Source: Bradysia coprophila
Lineage: Eukaryota > Arthropoda > Insecta > Diptera > Sciaridae
Length of the DNA: 64,000 bases
Assembly: GCF_014529535.1 (NCBI RefSeq)
Contig: NW_023503584.1
Span: forward strand, 3,890,832-3,954,831
Reading direction: 5' to 3'
Part shown: piece after piece, positions 11,162-21,224 of the stretch
Layout of the letters: every line of letters begins with the position of its first letter
Position numbering within the stretch: position 1 is the stretch's first letter
Program-made: the position numbers and the translations under genes
Notes under the pieces: generated by a model
What the model was told of the DNA's origin: nothing
Database searches by the model: none
What the model saw: only the letters and a program-made list of their open reading frames with translations

Positions 11162-11926
11162 TTATAGATAATAAATCTCACTTAATGCATTTGAAGACGG
11201 AAGGATATTCTTGACACAACTGGCATTTCCCCTTTGAATTGCCAAAGAAATTCGTTGAATTAGGAAATTCTTTGAACGGCGATCTCCAGTCGTTTGAATT
11301 AATTTCTTGCCGATTTGTTTAATTAAATTGATCGAATCGCTTGACCATGGTCCGAAAGATTCCACTGCAAATGCTACCAACTTATAATTTTGAGATTTTA
11401 TATACGAATGCTTTCGATTTTGCGCAAATTCTGCTGCTGAACCTGATTGCGTTAGAGATAGGTATATGTAACTGTCAGCTACTGTATCGATACAAGTGGC
11501 GTCCCAAACCATTGACTGTCCTTTTTCCCATGGAATAAATGTTATACCATCGGGTCGTTTCCCATCGTCTCTCGAAAGCCCATTCGGTTCCAATTTCGAA
11601 GGCACATTGATACACGTTAAAGACCGATTAATGATGTCGTTCATTTCTCCATGTTTTGCAATCCAGCTTGCGGTGTTTTTTGGACAACTTAGAGCGTGTA
11701 ATCCATTTTCATGAACGATTGAACCACAAGAGCAAGTAAACTTTTCGCAAACTTTGCAACCCAGCCGAAGAGCAATACATATACGGAATGTGCTGTTGTC
11801 CATGAAAGTTCCTATGTTTGGAGACGGATACGCATTCAACCAAGCGTTCGATTCTTTGTGTTGAAGCGCATTAAATCTTGCTATGTCCAAAGGCAGTGTG
11901 AATGTGACCTTTCGGATTACGCTTTG
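11162..11926 (-). pseudogene. 3' end of a LINE polyprotein: zinc motif plus endonuclease-like domain
   Basis: An open frame of about 250 codons runs from just after an in-frame TAA near 11927 to the stop at 11162. It has a Cys/His cluster (CKVC, CSCG, then H-ALS-C) followed by GEMNDIINRSL, EPNGLSRDDGKRPDGITF and VWDATCIDTVADSYI. This order, CCHC then KRPD-x(about 15)-D, is the layout of the restriction-enzyme-like endonuclease at the C-terminus of R2/R4/NeSL-type retroelements. It also matches conserved polyprotein ends I know from many invertebrate genomes. No reverse transcriptase is found upstream, so this is a 5'-truncated copy. The readable part is uninterrupted, so the copy is not very old. 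Only the C-terminal module is present, and it is not a host gene. Confidence 0.75.
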
Positions 11927-12226
11927 ATTTTTTTAGTTCTCCACCATGATTTTCCGAAACAGTTTCGCATTCTCTTCAAAAACTTTATATGATTATAATG
12001 ATTTAAATGATTATCTCAAAGTTGTATAGATCCAAGGTAATAGGAAAAACCACTCAGTGAACCAATATTATATTAGATCTATTACTTCTTTTGTTCAAAG
12101 AGTCGCTAAGATTTCGATGGAAAATCTTTAACTTCATTTAATTTCACTTAACATATTGCTATTTAAGACCACATAAGCCGGAGTTCGTCACTTCCTTTGG
12201 ACATTGCTGTCGATAACAGACGATTA

Positions 12227-12370
12227 AAGAAATTCTCCGATATACGCAAGAATATAAAATAGGTTTATTGCAGCATTAGTACAGACTTTACAAAAAATTA
12301 CAAATTAGCGCAAGAATTACGTTAACATAACCGTTAATGTAATTCTTACGTACATTGGAGAATTTCTTTC
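12227..12370. mobile_element. Short inverted-repeat element (MITE-like)
   Basis: AAAGAAATTCTCCGATATACG... at the left is matched by the reverse complement at the right (ATTCTTACGTACATTGGAGAATTTCTTTC), with a few mismatches. The core is about 90 bp and has no coding capacity. Confidence 0.6.
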
Positions 12371-15339
12371 GTGCATAAAAATAGTATGAGACATTTTGCA
12401 GGACCCATTTTTTTCTAATTCATTTACTTATCATTCCATACATAAGTATATTACATGTCATAATAATCTATAACTTCGTTAGTTTTTAGACTTTACCATA
12501 AGGGCCAATAAGTCATAGCTAATCGTTTTTTTCTTTCTTTTCCTTTATTGTTGATAACACTAAAATTCAATCTCATAACAATTTCAAGCAGAGTCAAACC
12601 ACTTAGACATTATCAAATGCATTCGAACAGCTGGTTTGTATTATTAAACACAAAACCAGCTGGTCGAAGTCATTTGACAAAATTGTTGCTGTGTATATTA
12701 CGGCATCGTAAATTTCTCTCCTTGCATTCCAGGTATAATACCTGAAATGACTGCAGTAAACTTCTTTTTTTCGAATAGGAATTATCTCAGCCAGTAGCGT
12801 CGAGTATAATATTTCATTTTTTTAGAGATTTTTGGAGATTGGGTAGTTCTGTTTACTCAAATTATAGGTAAAAGTCGAAGAATTGAGTTCTTAGGTAACA
12901 CCCGAATTTTCTAGTACCTCGTGCACAAACTCAGAAGTGAATTTTCCTTGTACAGTTTGTTCATCTTTAGAAAAAAACAATTTTCGATTTTTAAGCGTTT
13001 TAAAAGTCATTCTATCAAATCAAATTAAGTTCTTCCTTCCTACGATATTTTTGCGCATAATTTGAATTTGCTAAGGCGTTCTCAAATTTTTGCCAAAATA
13101 GCATAGATCGGAAACCTAATTGACCAGGAACGCCAAGAGGTTTTAAACCACTTAAAAAAGCTGGCTGTGTTAGTAGGTGACTTATGGTTTAGCCGGTTAC
13201 TTCAGATCGAAGCAATTTTCAAAAGAAAAAAAATGTCCAGAAAAGTACATGCCCATCTGTAGTTTCAGTAATTCATCAACGAAAATTTTGTGATACACCC
13301 ACCTCAAAATACTTAGCATACATCACAATTTAAAAAATAAGCTTTGCGGAGTAATCATGGCGTGATGGGGACCAGTGGTAGTGTGTTCCATACTCAGGGC
13401 ACCAAGGCCAATCTAACGCACTATGTCACCATCAGACCGCGAAGCCTCTGTTGCCTAGTGATTCATGCGACTCTTGTTAAATTCCTTTCATGCTTGGATT
13501 TACTGCTTACATCGCACGCGTATATATATATAAAATGTGGTGAGAATTGGAAATGTTCTTGCTAACTGTTCTGAAGCGAGTGTAATTCAACCAATAAGTC
13601 TGTCAAAATTCATTAAATCGGTTCACTACAGATATGACCGGAAAATGAAATGGGTTGATAAAATGCTGCAAATATGCTAATCACCTGTTTGATAAAAGAC
13701 GATGTCTACCATAATGCATAATGCTGTTGGTTTAGTTGTTAAGAGCATACAAGGGTTTAGCTGTGGGCATATACCAAATACTATGGCGCCACCTCTTTTG
13801 ATTCAAATGAAATGCTCATTGTGTCTTCAATAACAAAAGAATCTGGATCATCGAAGACGTCCAGCATAGAAATACTGTGAAAACAAGATGCCCGCCGCCG
13901 TAGAATTTTTTTTGATTTTACCTAATTTGACTTCAAAAGGAATTTTAAAAATGGTAAACATATTTTCGTGGTCAGCGACATAAGGAACGGTTTTGATATG
14001 GCAACTTATGTGATTATTTTCGATGTACTGCCGAAAAAATGTACCTAAAGTGGAAAAACATTTTGCCTAGCACACGTGTTTTAATTGTGAAAATCGAGTA
14101 ATTTTATAAATGCGAAAACACATTTATGTTAAGTAAAGTTCAAATTAACCGTTAATTCCCTTTTTACCGTATTCCATCTTTTGAATCCTGAGAATTATGT
14201 TCCTAAACATGCCCTATTTTTCGCGAAATTTTGGTTCTTGTCCGAAGCTAGACCCTTGTACCCTCTTAAGACCTTCTCTAGTCTGAAGAAGTTTTCAACT
14301 TATTATCTCTATCCTAGTAACGCTTCATTCACAAAGTACGCACGCTCCTTAGGGGGCATTAAAGAAAGCGTGCGCTTAATACATCCTTACTGATATTTTT
14401 GACTGCGATGGAGGAGGACTCCCGGAGAAGTGTCTGCAATTTTTAATTTTTCGCGTGTGCACTTCGTGGCGTGGCCCTTATGTAAATAAAATTTCTCAGG
14501 GTTAAATAACATTTTCTTTCAAAAAATCATATGCTCCACGCCACTGCTATAATTCCTATTTGAATAAGAGACAGCTTATTGCAGTTCTTTCAGATATTCT
14601 ACCTGGAGAGAGAAAATGTACGATGCATAAAATCCACACGGCAACAATTTTGTTTTGGTTTTTAATTTTGTTTTGGTTCTCGCATAAGACACAAGACCCT
14701 AAATAGTAGTCATACGTATACGAAGGATGTATTTCTGCCTTTGTTAACTTTAGTTAAAAATAATTTTGTTCTTGTGAACCGGTTACATTAAGATATTTTG
14801 CAATCCCTACAATATCCCGTACTTTGAAGTTCTGTGCAGTCGTGAAATCTGATCAAATTGAAACAATCATGTAAGTATAAATCAGCTTGTACTTCCTTTG
14901 TAGCTACACCTCTATGTTCAGAATTTCTTTGTTCGGTGCGAACAAAGCCTTGTTGATTTGATGCACTTTTGCACTTTTGCTTCTGAATTGTTATCGACTT
15001 ATAGATGTCCTTAAATTAATGAGTCTTTCTTGATAAAACAGAAATTTTATTAACCAGCCATCCACCCGCAACTGTATAAATGTGCAAATAATTTTGTATG
15101 GGGATTCAATTAGGACATGTTGTGCTCGCTTGTTCCCTGGTTTCTTTTTATTTCGCATTAATCCCTGATGATGCTACATCGAATAATAAGTGTTGGCAGA
15201 ACTATGGAGCGTAAAGTTGAAAAGTCGTGAAATTTATTGATCTGAGACGAAGCCGAAATCAGCAGCACATCATTTCATAAGGGTTGCCAAATCCACAAGA
15301 TTGTGCAAATAAGTCTTCTTTCAACATACAACTGCGTTA
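12371..15339. other. Intergenic, no supported gene
   Basis: No open frame with recognisable domain structure. About 13356-13400 (GGGGACCAGTGGTAGTGTG...) has a tRNA A-box-like look but no good B box, so it is not called. Confidence 0.5.
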
Positions 15340-15433
15340 TGCTGTAATTTGCATAAGAAATATGTGTAAAAAGTAAAATAAAAACATTTTCTAATTGAAT
15401 TTTTGACATATATTTCTTATGCAAATTATGGCA
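15340..15433. repeat. Hairpin-forming inverted repeat
   Basis: TGCTGTAATTTGCATAAGAAATATGTG pairs with ACATATATTTCTTATGCAAATTATGGCA. The arms are about 27 bp around an AT-rich loop of about 45 bp. It may be a small MITE or a transcribed hairpin. Confidence 0.55.
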
Positions 15434-15949
15434 GGCATCAGGTCAATTTATTTGGTAAATTATGCAAATTTATAAAACAACAATTGACGTTGAAAGGACG
15501 TTTGCAGAAAATTACAATGTTAGTTAGAGAGAAAACCCGTAATTCCAAAACCGCTCGGTAGTACTTTATTACCGAATACCGGTTTTGTAGTTTTCATTAC
15601 TGGTTATATTTGTCAAAAAACCCTATTCGATCCTTAGTTTAACAGTATTTTCTCTGAAAATATTATTTTGCTGAGTGTTGCATCTAATGTCCTTACAGTT
15701 CTCCTGAACAAGAAAGTTGATTGAAATATACCCAAAAATAGACTAAATATGTGGGACTCTAGGCGCTTCAATCAGTAATTACTCTTATCAGATTCGTCCC
15801 CATGCATTTTTAAAAAAATCATTTATGCCGGTGGAAGATCTCCGAAGGTGGAAAAAGGGTGTTTTTTAGACTCATTTTATGGCCGCTAAATATGAGCGAC
15901 GTCTGAGCTTCCCAACACTATAACAAGTACAACTACTTGATAGCCGTGA

Positions 15950-16420
15950 AGTATCGCCAAAATCAAATCAGCAAAGTTTTTTTGACGATTCGTCAAAGTC
16001 GCCAAAGTGAATAAACGCCACACAGAGAAGTTTTCCATTCTTTAAGTTTCACACTTTGCCGATTATTTCAGGTAGTTTTTTTCACTTTTCATTTTGTGGC
16101 GATATTTCTTAGCGTTTCTTCACATTTTGGCGATTTTTCCTGGTGATTTAATAAATCAGTGAAGAAGGATGAATTGCCGAGAAAAAATGACAGAGTGTGA
16201 CAAACTGAAGAAACGCCAAGAAAAAACACTAAAGTGTGAAGAAACGCCATAACGCAACGTTTTTTCATTCAGAGTCAAATTTTGTTTCGAGTACCACTCA
16301 TACTTGAAATGCGTTCCATAACGGCAAATTTTCCATCCTTTATGTTTCTGGGCGATTTTTCTTGGCCCTTCTTCACACTTTGCCGATTTTTCTTGACGAT
16401 TCTTCACGAGAATACTTTTC
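15950..16420. repeat. Cluster of a degenerate motif, CTTCACACTTTGCCGATTTTTCTTGGCG, in both orientations
   Basis: Variants of CTTCACA(C/T)TTTGCCGATTTTTCTTG and its reverse complement (AAGAAACGCCAAGAAAAAACAC) occur repeatedly, at about 16050, 16080, 16120, 16205, 16235, 16350 and 16370. The block ends about 30 bp before the insulin-like exon. It looks like an array that has been shuffled and partly inverted. I see no gene in it. Confidence 0.6.
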
Positions 16421-16453
16421 AATCATTCAATCCGACATAAAAATTAATTTCAG

Positions 16454-16751
16454 GAACCGCAACGTAATCCGAGCAAGTCTATTGTCACTCCTCATTTTGA
16501 TTCATTTGCTGGCACCGACTTCAGGTCACCTACTTCAACGAAGATCGTGTGGCGGAGAGCTGATTGATCGCGTGGCCAAGATATGTGCAAAAAGAGGTGG
16601 ATACAATCACATGGATTATATGCGTAGAAAGCGTAACATAATTATGGAGTGTTGCAAGAACGCTTGCTTTGACACTCAGTTGTATCTGTATTGCTCTGCC
16701 GATACCAATACAATATCGGAGGAAGATGTGAAAGTTGATATTATTGTTTAA
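16454..16751 (+). CDS. Insulin/IGF-like peptide, last coding exon
   Basis: An acceptor TTAATTTCAG opens the exon at 16454, and the frame runs to TAA at 16749-16751. It starts within a hydrophobic signal-peptide core (ASLLSLLILIHLL). The B chain is SCGGELIDRVAKIC, with exactly 11 residues between its cysteines. A very short link containing RRKR (prohormone cleavage) follows. The A chain is CCKNACFDTQLYLYC, with the canonical CC-x3-C-x8-C spacing. All six disulfide cysteines are present. An 18-residue acidic tail follows the last cysteine. The short link and C-terminal tail resemble IGF-like insect peptides such as Drosophila Ilp6. No in-frame ATG precedes the exon in the same open frame, so the start codon must lie in an upstream exon I could not place. 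An AATAAA lies at 16835-16840. Confidence 0.88.
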
Positions 16752-16834
16752 ACCGGCAAGCATCTTGATTCTTATTCATCTTCCTCAATTTTTTTATATT
16801 TTTTATGAATAACAGAACAATTAAAGATAATCTC

Positions 16835-16840
16835 AATAAA
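16835..16840 (+). terminator. Polyadenylation signal of the insulin-like gene
   Basis: AATAAA 84 bp after the stop codon. Confidence 0.6.
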
Positions 16841-16890
16841 GAAACTAGACTTTTCGTTTGAAATGGCGGTAACTAGAGTTTTTGGTCACT

Positions 16891-17132
16891 ACAGTCAGAG
16901 GCAGTGAGACTTCAGCAAGAATTAGCTGTTTTTCAGCTGATTGAAACTCGTTTATACGGTTGAAGCAATACCCTCAATGAGAGGTTATTGGTTGACGCTA
17001 TTACACGTACGTATTCACGCGTCGCAGTGGTAAAACTATATAAAGACGCATAAACAGTTTTGATAGTTTGTGTGGATTAGCTGAAAAACTATTAAATCAA
17101 ATTTATACTGAAGTTTCACTGCCTCTAACTGT
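16891..17132. mobile_element. Inverted-repeat element with a TATA-like motif inside
   Basis: The left end TACAGTCAGAGGCAGTGAGA is matched at the right end by the reverse complement (CTGAAGTTTCACTGCCTCTAACTGTA), about 26 bp with two mismatches. Inside is CTATATAAAG at about 17035, followed about 20 bp later by CAGTTTTG, a TATA-plus-initiator-like arrangement. The right terminus touches the minisatellite that starts at 17134. Confidence 0.6.
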
Positions 17133-17133
17133 A

Positions 17134-17300
17134 CAACTACCACTTTGGTGGTCAACTACCACTTTGGTGGTCAACTACCACTTTGGTGGTCAACTACCAC
17201 TTTGGTGGTCAACTACCACTTTGGTGGTCAACTACCACTTTGGTGGTCAACTACCACTTTGGTAGTCAACTACCACACTGGTAGTCAACTACCAAATACT
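17134..17300. repeat. 19-bp minisatellite with self-complementary unit
   Basis: Eight full copies plus a partial one of CAACTACCACTTTGGTGGT. Each unit holds ACCAC-TTTG-GTGGT, so every unit can fold on itself. The last copies diverge (GGTAGT, CACACTGGTAGT). Because 19 is not divisible by 3, the array is open in several frames, which is not coding evidence. Confidence 0.95.
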
Positions 17301-19100
17301 CGATTTATAAATAGACCAGCAGGCCGAATAATTTCATCAGTCGGTGTGCATCTCTCGAGTAAGAAACATCTTTGCTGCTAAATATTTTGGGGGTCCAACT
17401 ACCAACATTTACCAAACTTTCAAATTGCAATGTCTGCTATGAGCGATCAGTTACCAGATAACAAATAATAATTGATTTGCCTGGTGTTGGTTGGCTCATA
17501 GTAGCATTGCAATTCTAACTTTTATCAATCACATTTGATTTGTGACACAGAGGGCCCCTCATTCATCATTCTGCAAAAATATCTTGGGAAGGCTTTCCGT
17601 GAAAGGAAAAACTATGACTTTTGGGATGGCTTTTAGGAAATATTCTAGATCGACCTCACCCCTTTCCAATTTGTGATCTCTTAGAAAACACTCAACATCG
17701 AGTTCGTACCCTTTTCAAAATTACTAAGATTTCATAGAAATTCATGCGCGCGAAATTCCTACCCTAGAGTATAGTAGCAATTTCAGTTTCATTCTCATTT
17801 TTCGTGTCAATTGCGAGTTGCGTTGACATATTTCGCTTTTAACTTCAGTTGATTTGTCGTACTTGCTGGAATTATTTCACTGAACAGAAAAGTTCTGAAT
17901 AAACCGAAGGGAAGAGTTTCCGTGCCGAGAGCGATAGTCAGTCATTTAAGAATGGATCAAGGGATACTGAAGGAGAAGCATTTATAAAATTAACGGGATG
18001 ATGTAATAGGCCTGGTTGGTTTCTGATGACGTAAACTAGTCAATCAAAATAAGATTCCCTGAATCACTGAAATGTGTCGCATTGAAACCAACGTAATGGA
18101 ATTCGAATCGTTGCGCTTTATTTTATCTATCATTTTACAAAAATATACCACGTCGTCGTCGTCGCTTAAATTTATAGTATTAATTAACAGTATCGACATT
18201 TAATAAAATTGAAAAACAAATTTGTTTTTTATCTGTTCGTTGTTTTACAAATAAGTACTTTGGCTATGTCGTCGTTGGATTCACGTTAAATCCGTAGGTA
18301 CGCAACACTAAGTGAAATGAAATTTTTGGCGGAAATTATATGGACCATGAATGGTATGGTCTATGAATTTAAGCCATTTCACTTAGCATTGAATACCAAG
18401 CTGTATTTGATGTTACACAGAGACGATCTTTCTCGAATTTTCCCTGATTTATTTAGTCCAAATTGGAAGAAAGAATTTTTTGTTTAATTTTCCAGGACAC
18501 ATCGACTTCTTATTGTATTTGATAATGTTAAGTTCCAATCAACATCTCTCAATATAGTGTATCTCTTGCTTGGTGTACATACGTTTATGGTGGAATGCAC
18601 AAGAGAAACTCTATCGAAACATTAAATTGTTTAAGTTAGCTGCTAAATAAAAATTGAAATTCGACAATCTATAAACTAGAAAAAATACCCGGCAGTTTGT
18701 TCCAACTATACTTCTAAATGACACAATTCGAATAACACATTAAAACTATATTATAATCAATCACTATCATATAATGTAACAACAAAATCGATAAACTCAA
18801 TCTATGACATAATCACTTGACCATATTGACGGATAACTCACTTTTAGCAAGTTATTCACATAATAATTTCATCCAGACGTTAAAATAAATTAAGAAAACG
18901 TTTCAATAATTGACTCATATTCATATACTTTCTCCGGTCAATCATCTAGCGGACGATGAACTAACGACTACAAAGTAATTTCATGGTGTGCTCGAGTTGG
19001 AGATAATTTGTGGTTTTCATTTTTAATTCTCAAAAAATCGTAAAGCTTCAAAAGCTGATAAGACTGGGCAAACTAGAAAGCTTTTGACCACTCTATTTAG
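17301..19100. other. Intergenic, no supported gene
   Basis: No credible coding frame. At 18308-18386 a small inverted repeat (CTAAGTGAAATG ... CATTTCACTTAG) encloses a second internal palindromic stretch (ATGGACCATGAATGGTATGGTCTAT). Confidence 0.5.
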
Positions 19101-19689
19101 AATCCACGCCATTAGTCGTATAAATTTATACGTCAAAGAGAGCTTTTTTCTCCTTTGTTATGATCTGTCAGTTCTTTTATTTTGCGATTTAGTATGGAAA
19201 TGAAAACTAAAATTGAGATATCTTTGCTGTTTTAAGTGGTTTTTCATATTTTTTGGACCAAAATGTTTTAAAATGTGTTTTGAATCGATTGGCATTAACA
19301 GATTGTGTGAAATTTATATATTTCTCTATTTTAGTATTTTGTTAGTGTTAATCGATTCCAAACACATTTTGGTCCAAAAAAAATATGAAAAACCACTTAC
19401 AACAGCAAAGGTATCTCAATTTTAGTTTTCATTTTCATACTAAATCGCAAAATAGAAAAACTGACAGATCGTAACAAAGGAGAAAAAAGCTCTCTCTGAC
19501 GTATAAATTTATAGTGTTAAAAAAGAGTGTTCACCCATCGAGCTCAGTTAAATTAACTGGTTTGTTCCTAGTTAACTGGACTTTTACGTACAATTTTTGA
19601 CGTATCACCCATCGAAACCAGTGAAGCAACTGGTCATTTTTCTCTCTTTTATGCTCTTTTAACACTGTATACGACTAATGGCGTGGATT
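19101..19689. mobile_element. Foldback element with long arms
   Basis: It starts AATCCACGCCATTAGTCGTA and ends with the reverse complement. The arms (about 19101-19310 and 19345-19689) pair over about 200 bp, including GGACCAAAATGTTTT near the centre. The right arm is interrupted by a second element at 19513-19669, and without it the two arms are colinear. No transposase frame is present. Confidence 0.85.
19513..19669. mobile_element. MITE (GTGTTAAAA ends) nested in the foldback arm
   Basis: The ends are GTGTTAAAAAAGAG and CTCTTTTAACACTGTA. The interior has AACTGG / CCAGTTAACT motifs and CACCCATCGAGCTCAG. The intact left arm of the host element reads AAATTTATACGAC where this insertion splits the right arm, so the target is TA. 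A second copy lies at 24174-24332 in the opposite orientation. Confidence 0.8.
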
Positions 19690-20067
19690 GAGTTATTGTT
19701 TGCCAAGACATTCTTCAAATCGACCGTGAAGCCTGAATTAGCAACATGTTTCTTCATTTGGCTAAGAAACATGGATTAACAGCGAAAATTTGATTTAAAA
19801 AAATTACTTGGCCACCTGGCTTTACGATTCTTTATGCTTAATTTCCTAACATGTGCCATAATGTAAATTTTGAGTTAAAACTGTCAGCTCGAGGCGAAGT
19901 CGAAGTTAACAGCATATTGTATACAAAAAATTTCAATTATAACACAAGATTTGATGCGTGATTTAATGATAAACGAACGTCATTTTTACACACTAGTTCG
20001 TAAATATGAAAATCCATTTACGCGCTGCTACGATAGTACTGTTGTACATAATAGCTATTTATGACAT

Positions 20068-20132
20068 CGAGTGCAAAGTACTTTAATAAGCTCCAGATGT
20101 GTCGTGAGCATAATAAAGTACTTTGCACCGAG
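20068..20132. repeat. Hairpin-forming inverted repeat
   Basis: CGAGTGCAAAGTACTTTAATAAGCTC is followed after about 15 bp by GAGCATAATAAAGTACTTTGCACCGAG. The stem is about 26 bp with few mismatches. It could be a MITE core or a transcribed hairpin. Confidence 0.6.
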
Positions 20133-21224
20133 ATTCATACAACGTTTTATGCAACAGAGGCATCTAAAGTTCGCAGTTTTCGAACACTATGATACTGAGT
20201 TGCATAAAGATACTTAATATGTACAAGGTTAATGGTCACCTAAGTAAAATAATTTAATTAAACCGAACAAAATTCATGAGAAAAGTAAATTCGAACGCTT
20301 TCTAAACTCGATAATGCTTTCTGAAGCGAACAGAACCAAGGGAACCTCATAATCGATTCGATGGTTCTTCATTAGAAATTGAGAGTTTTAAGGGTACGCA
20401 GACGTTCAATAATAATACGCGTTGTTTCAGCTGTCACACAAGCGGTATTTGCTATCGAGTTGTCTGCGTACGCTGTGTAGTTATTTGTTAACCGAAGGAT
20501 CACTCTAAATAGCATCAAAAACTGAATTTTGAAGTTCAACTCAAGGAAAAGTTTGTCTGGAGGAGATTTGTTGGATATTTTCTGGTATTTATTATTTTTT
20601 CACGTGGAACATGAACTGTACATGATACGCCACGGTTTAGATACTAATTGTCTGTCAGCATTGATGCTAGTTAGATCGTTTCGGTCTAATCGAAAATGTC
20701 CTTACAATTTTTCTCTGCTTTTCATTTCGATCCCTTTGCTAACATACAACTTTTCATGGTTGCGAGTGATACAACGACCGTTTTCAAATTGATAAAATTT
20801 CTTCATTCGAGCTCACGAGTGTCAAGAATATGAAATGTTTCACAACAAAACGGATTTTCTCACCGCCACCACGAATTCAATAAATTATTGGGGAATCAGA
20901 AGCGAAAGTTCTGGTAGAAAATTAAAACTGAACCAATTCCGTCGAGATTGCTTATGTTTTACTCTCAAATCCGTTGCCGATAAACTCTAACAGTTCACGG
21001 ATCAAATCTCATCAAATCACGTAATGAACCTACCATCTACTCTGTAATGCGAAGACTATGTCTACAAATTATTTTTTTTTTGACTAATTCATGAAATTTG
21101 GTATTTTTACAAAAGTGTCCAGGTCCTCTCTCTATCGGCAACAAAATTACATTTGAAATTCTGCTTTGTAAACAAAAAAAAAAGAAAACTTTATGTCTAA
21201 ACACACTCATTACATGCGCATGAT

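Noticed and set aside
13344-13565. tRNA-like or SINE-like stretch GGGGACCAGTGGTAGTGTG
   Set aside because: A-box-like only. There is no B box at the right distance and no stem pairing.
17068-17381. Repetitive open frames across the 19-bp minisatellite
   Set aside because: A 19-bp unit cycles through all three frames without a stop, so openness here says nothing about coding.
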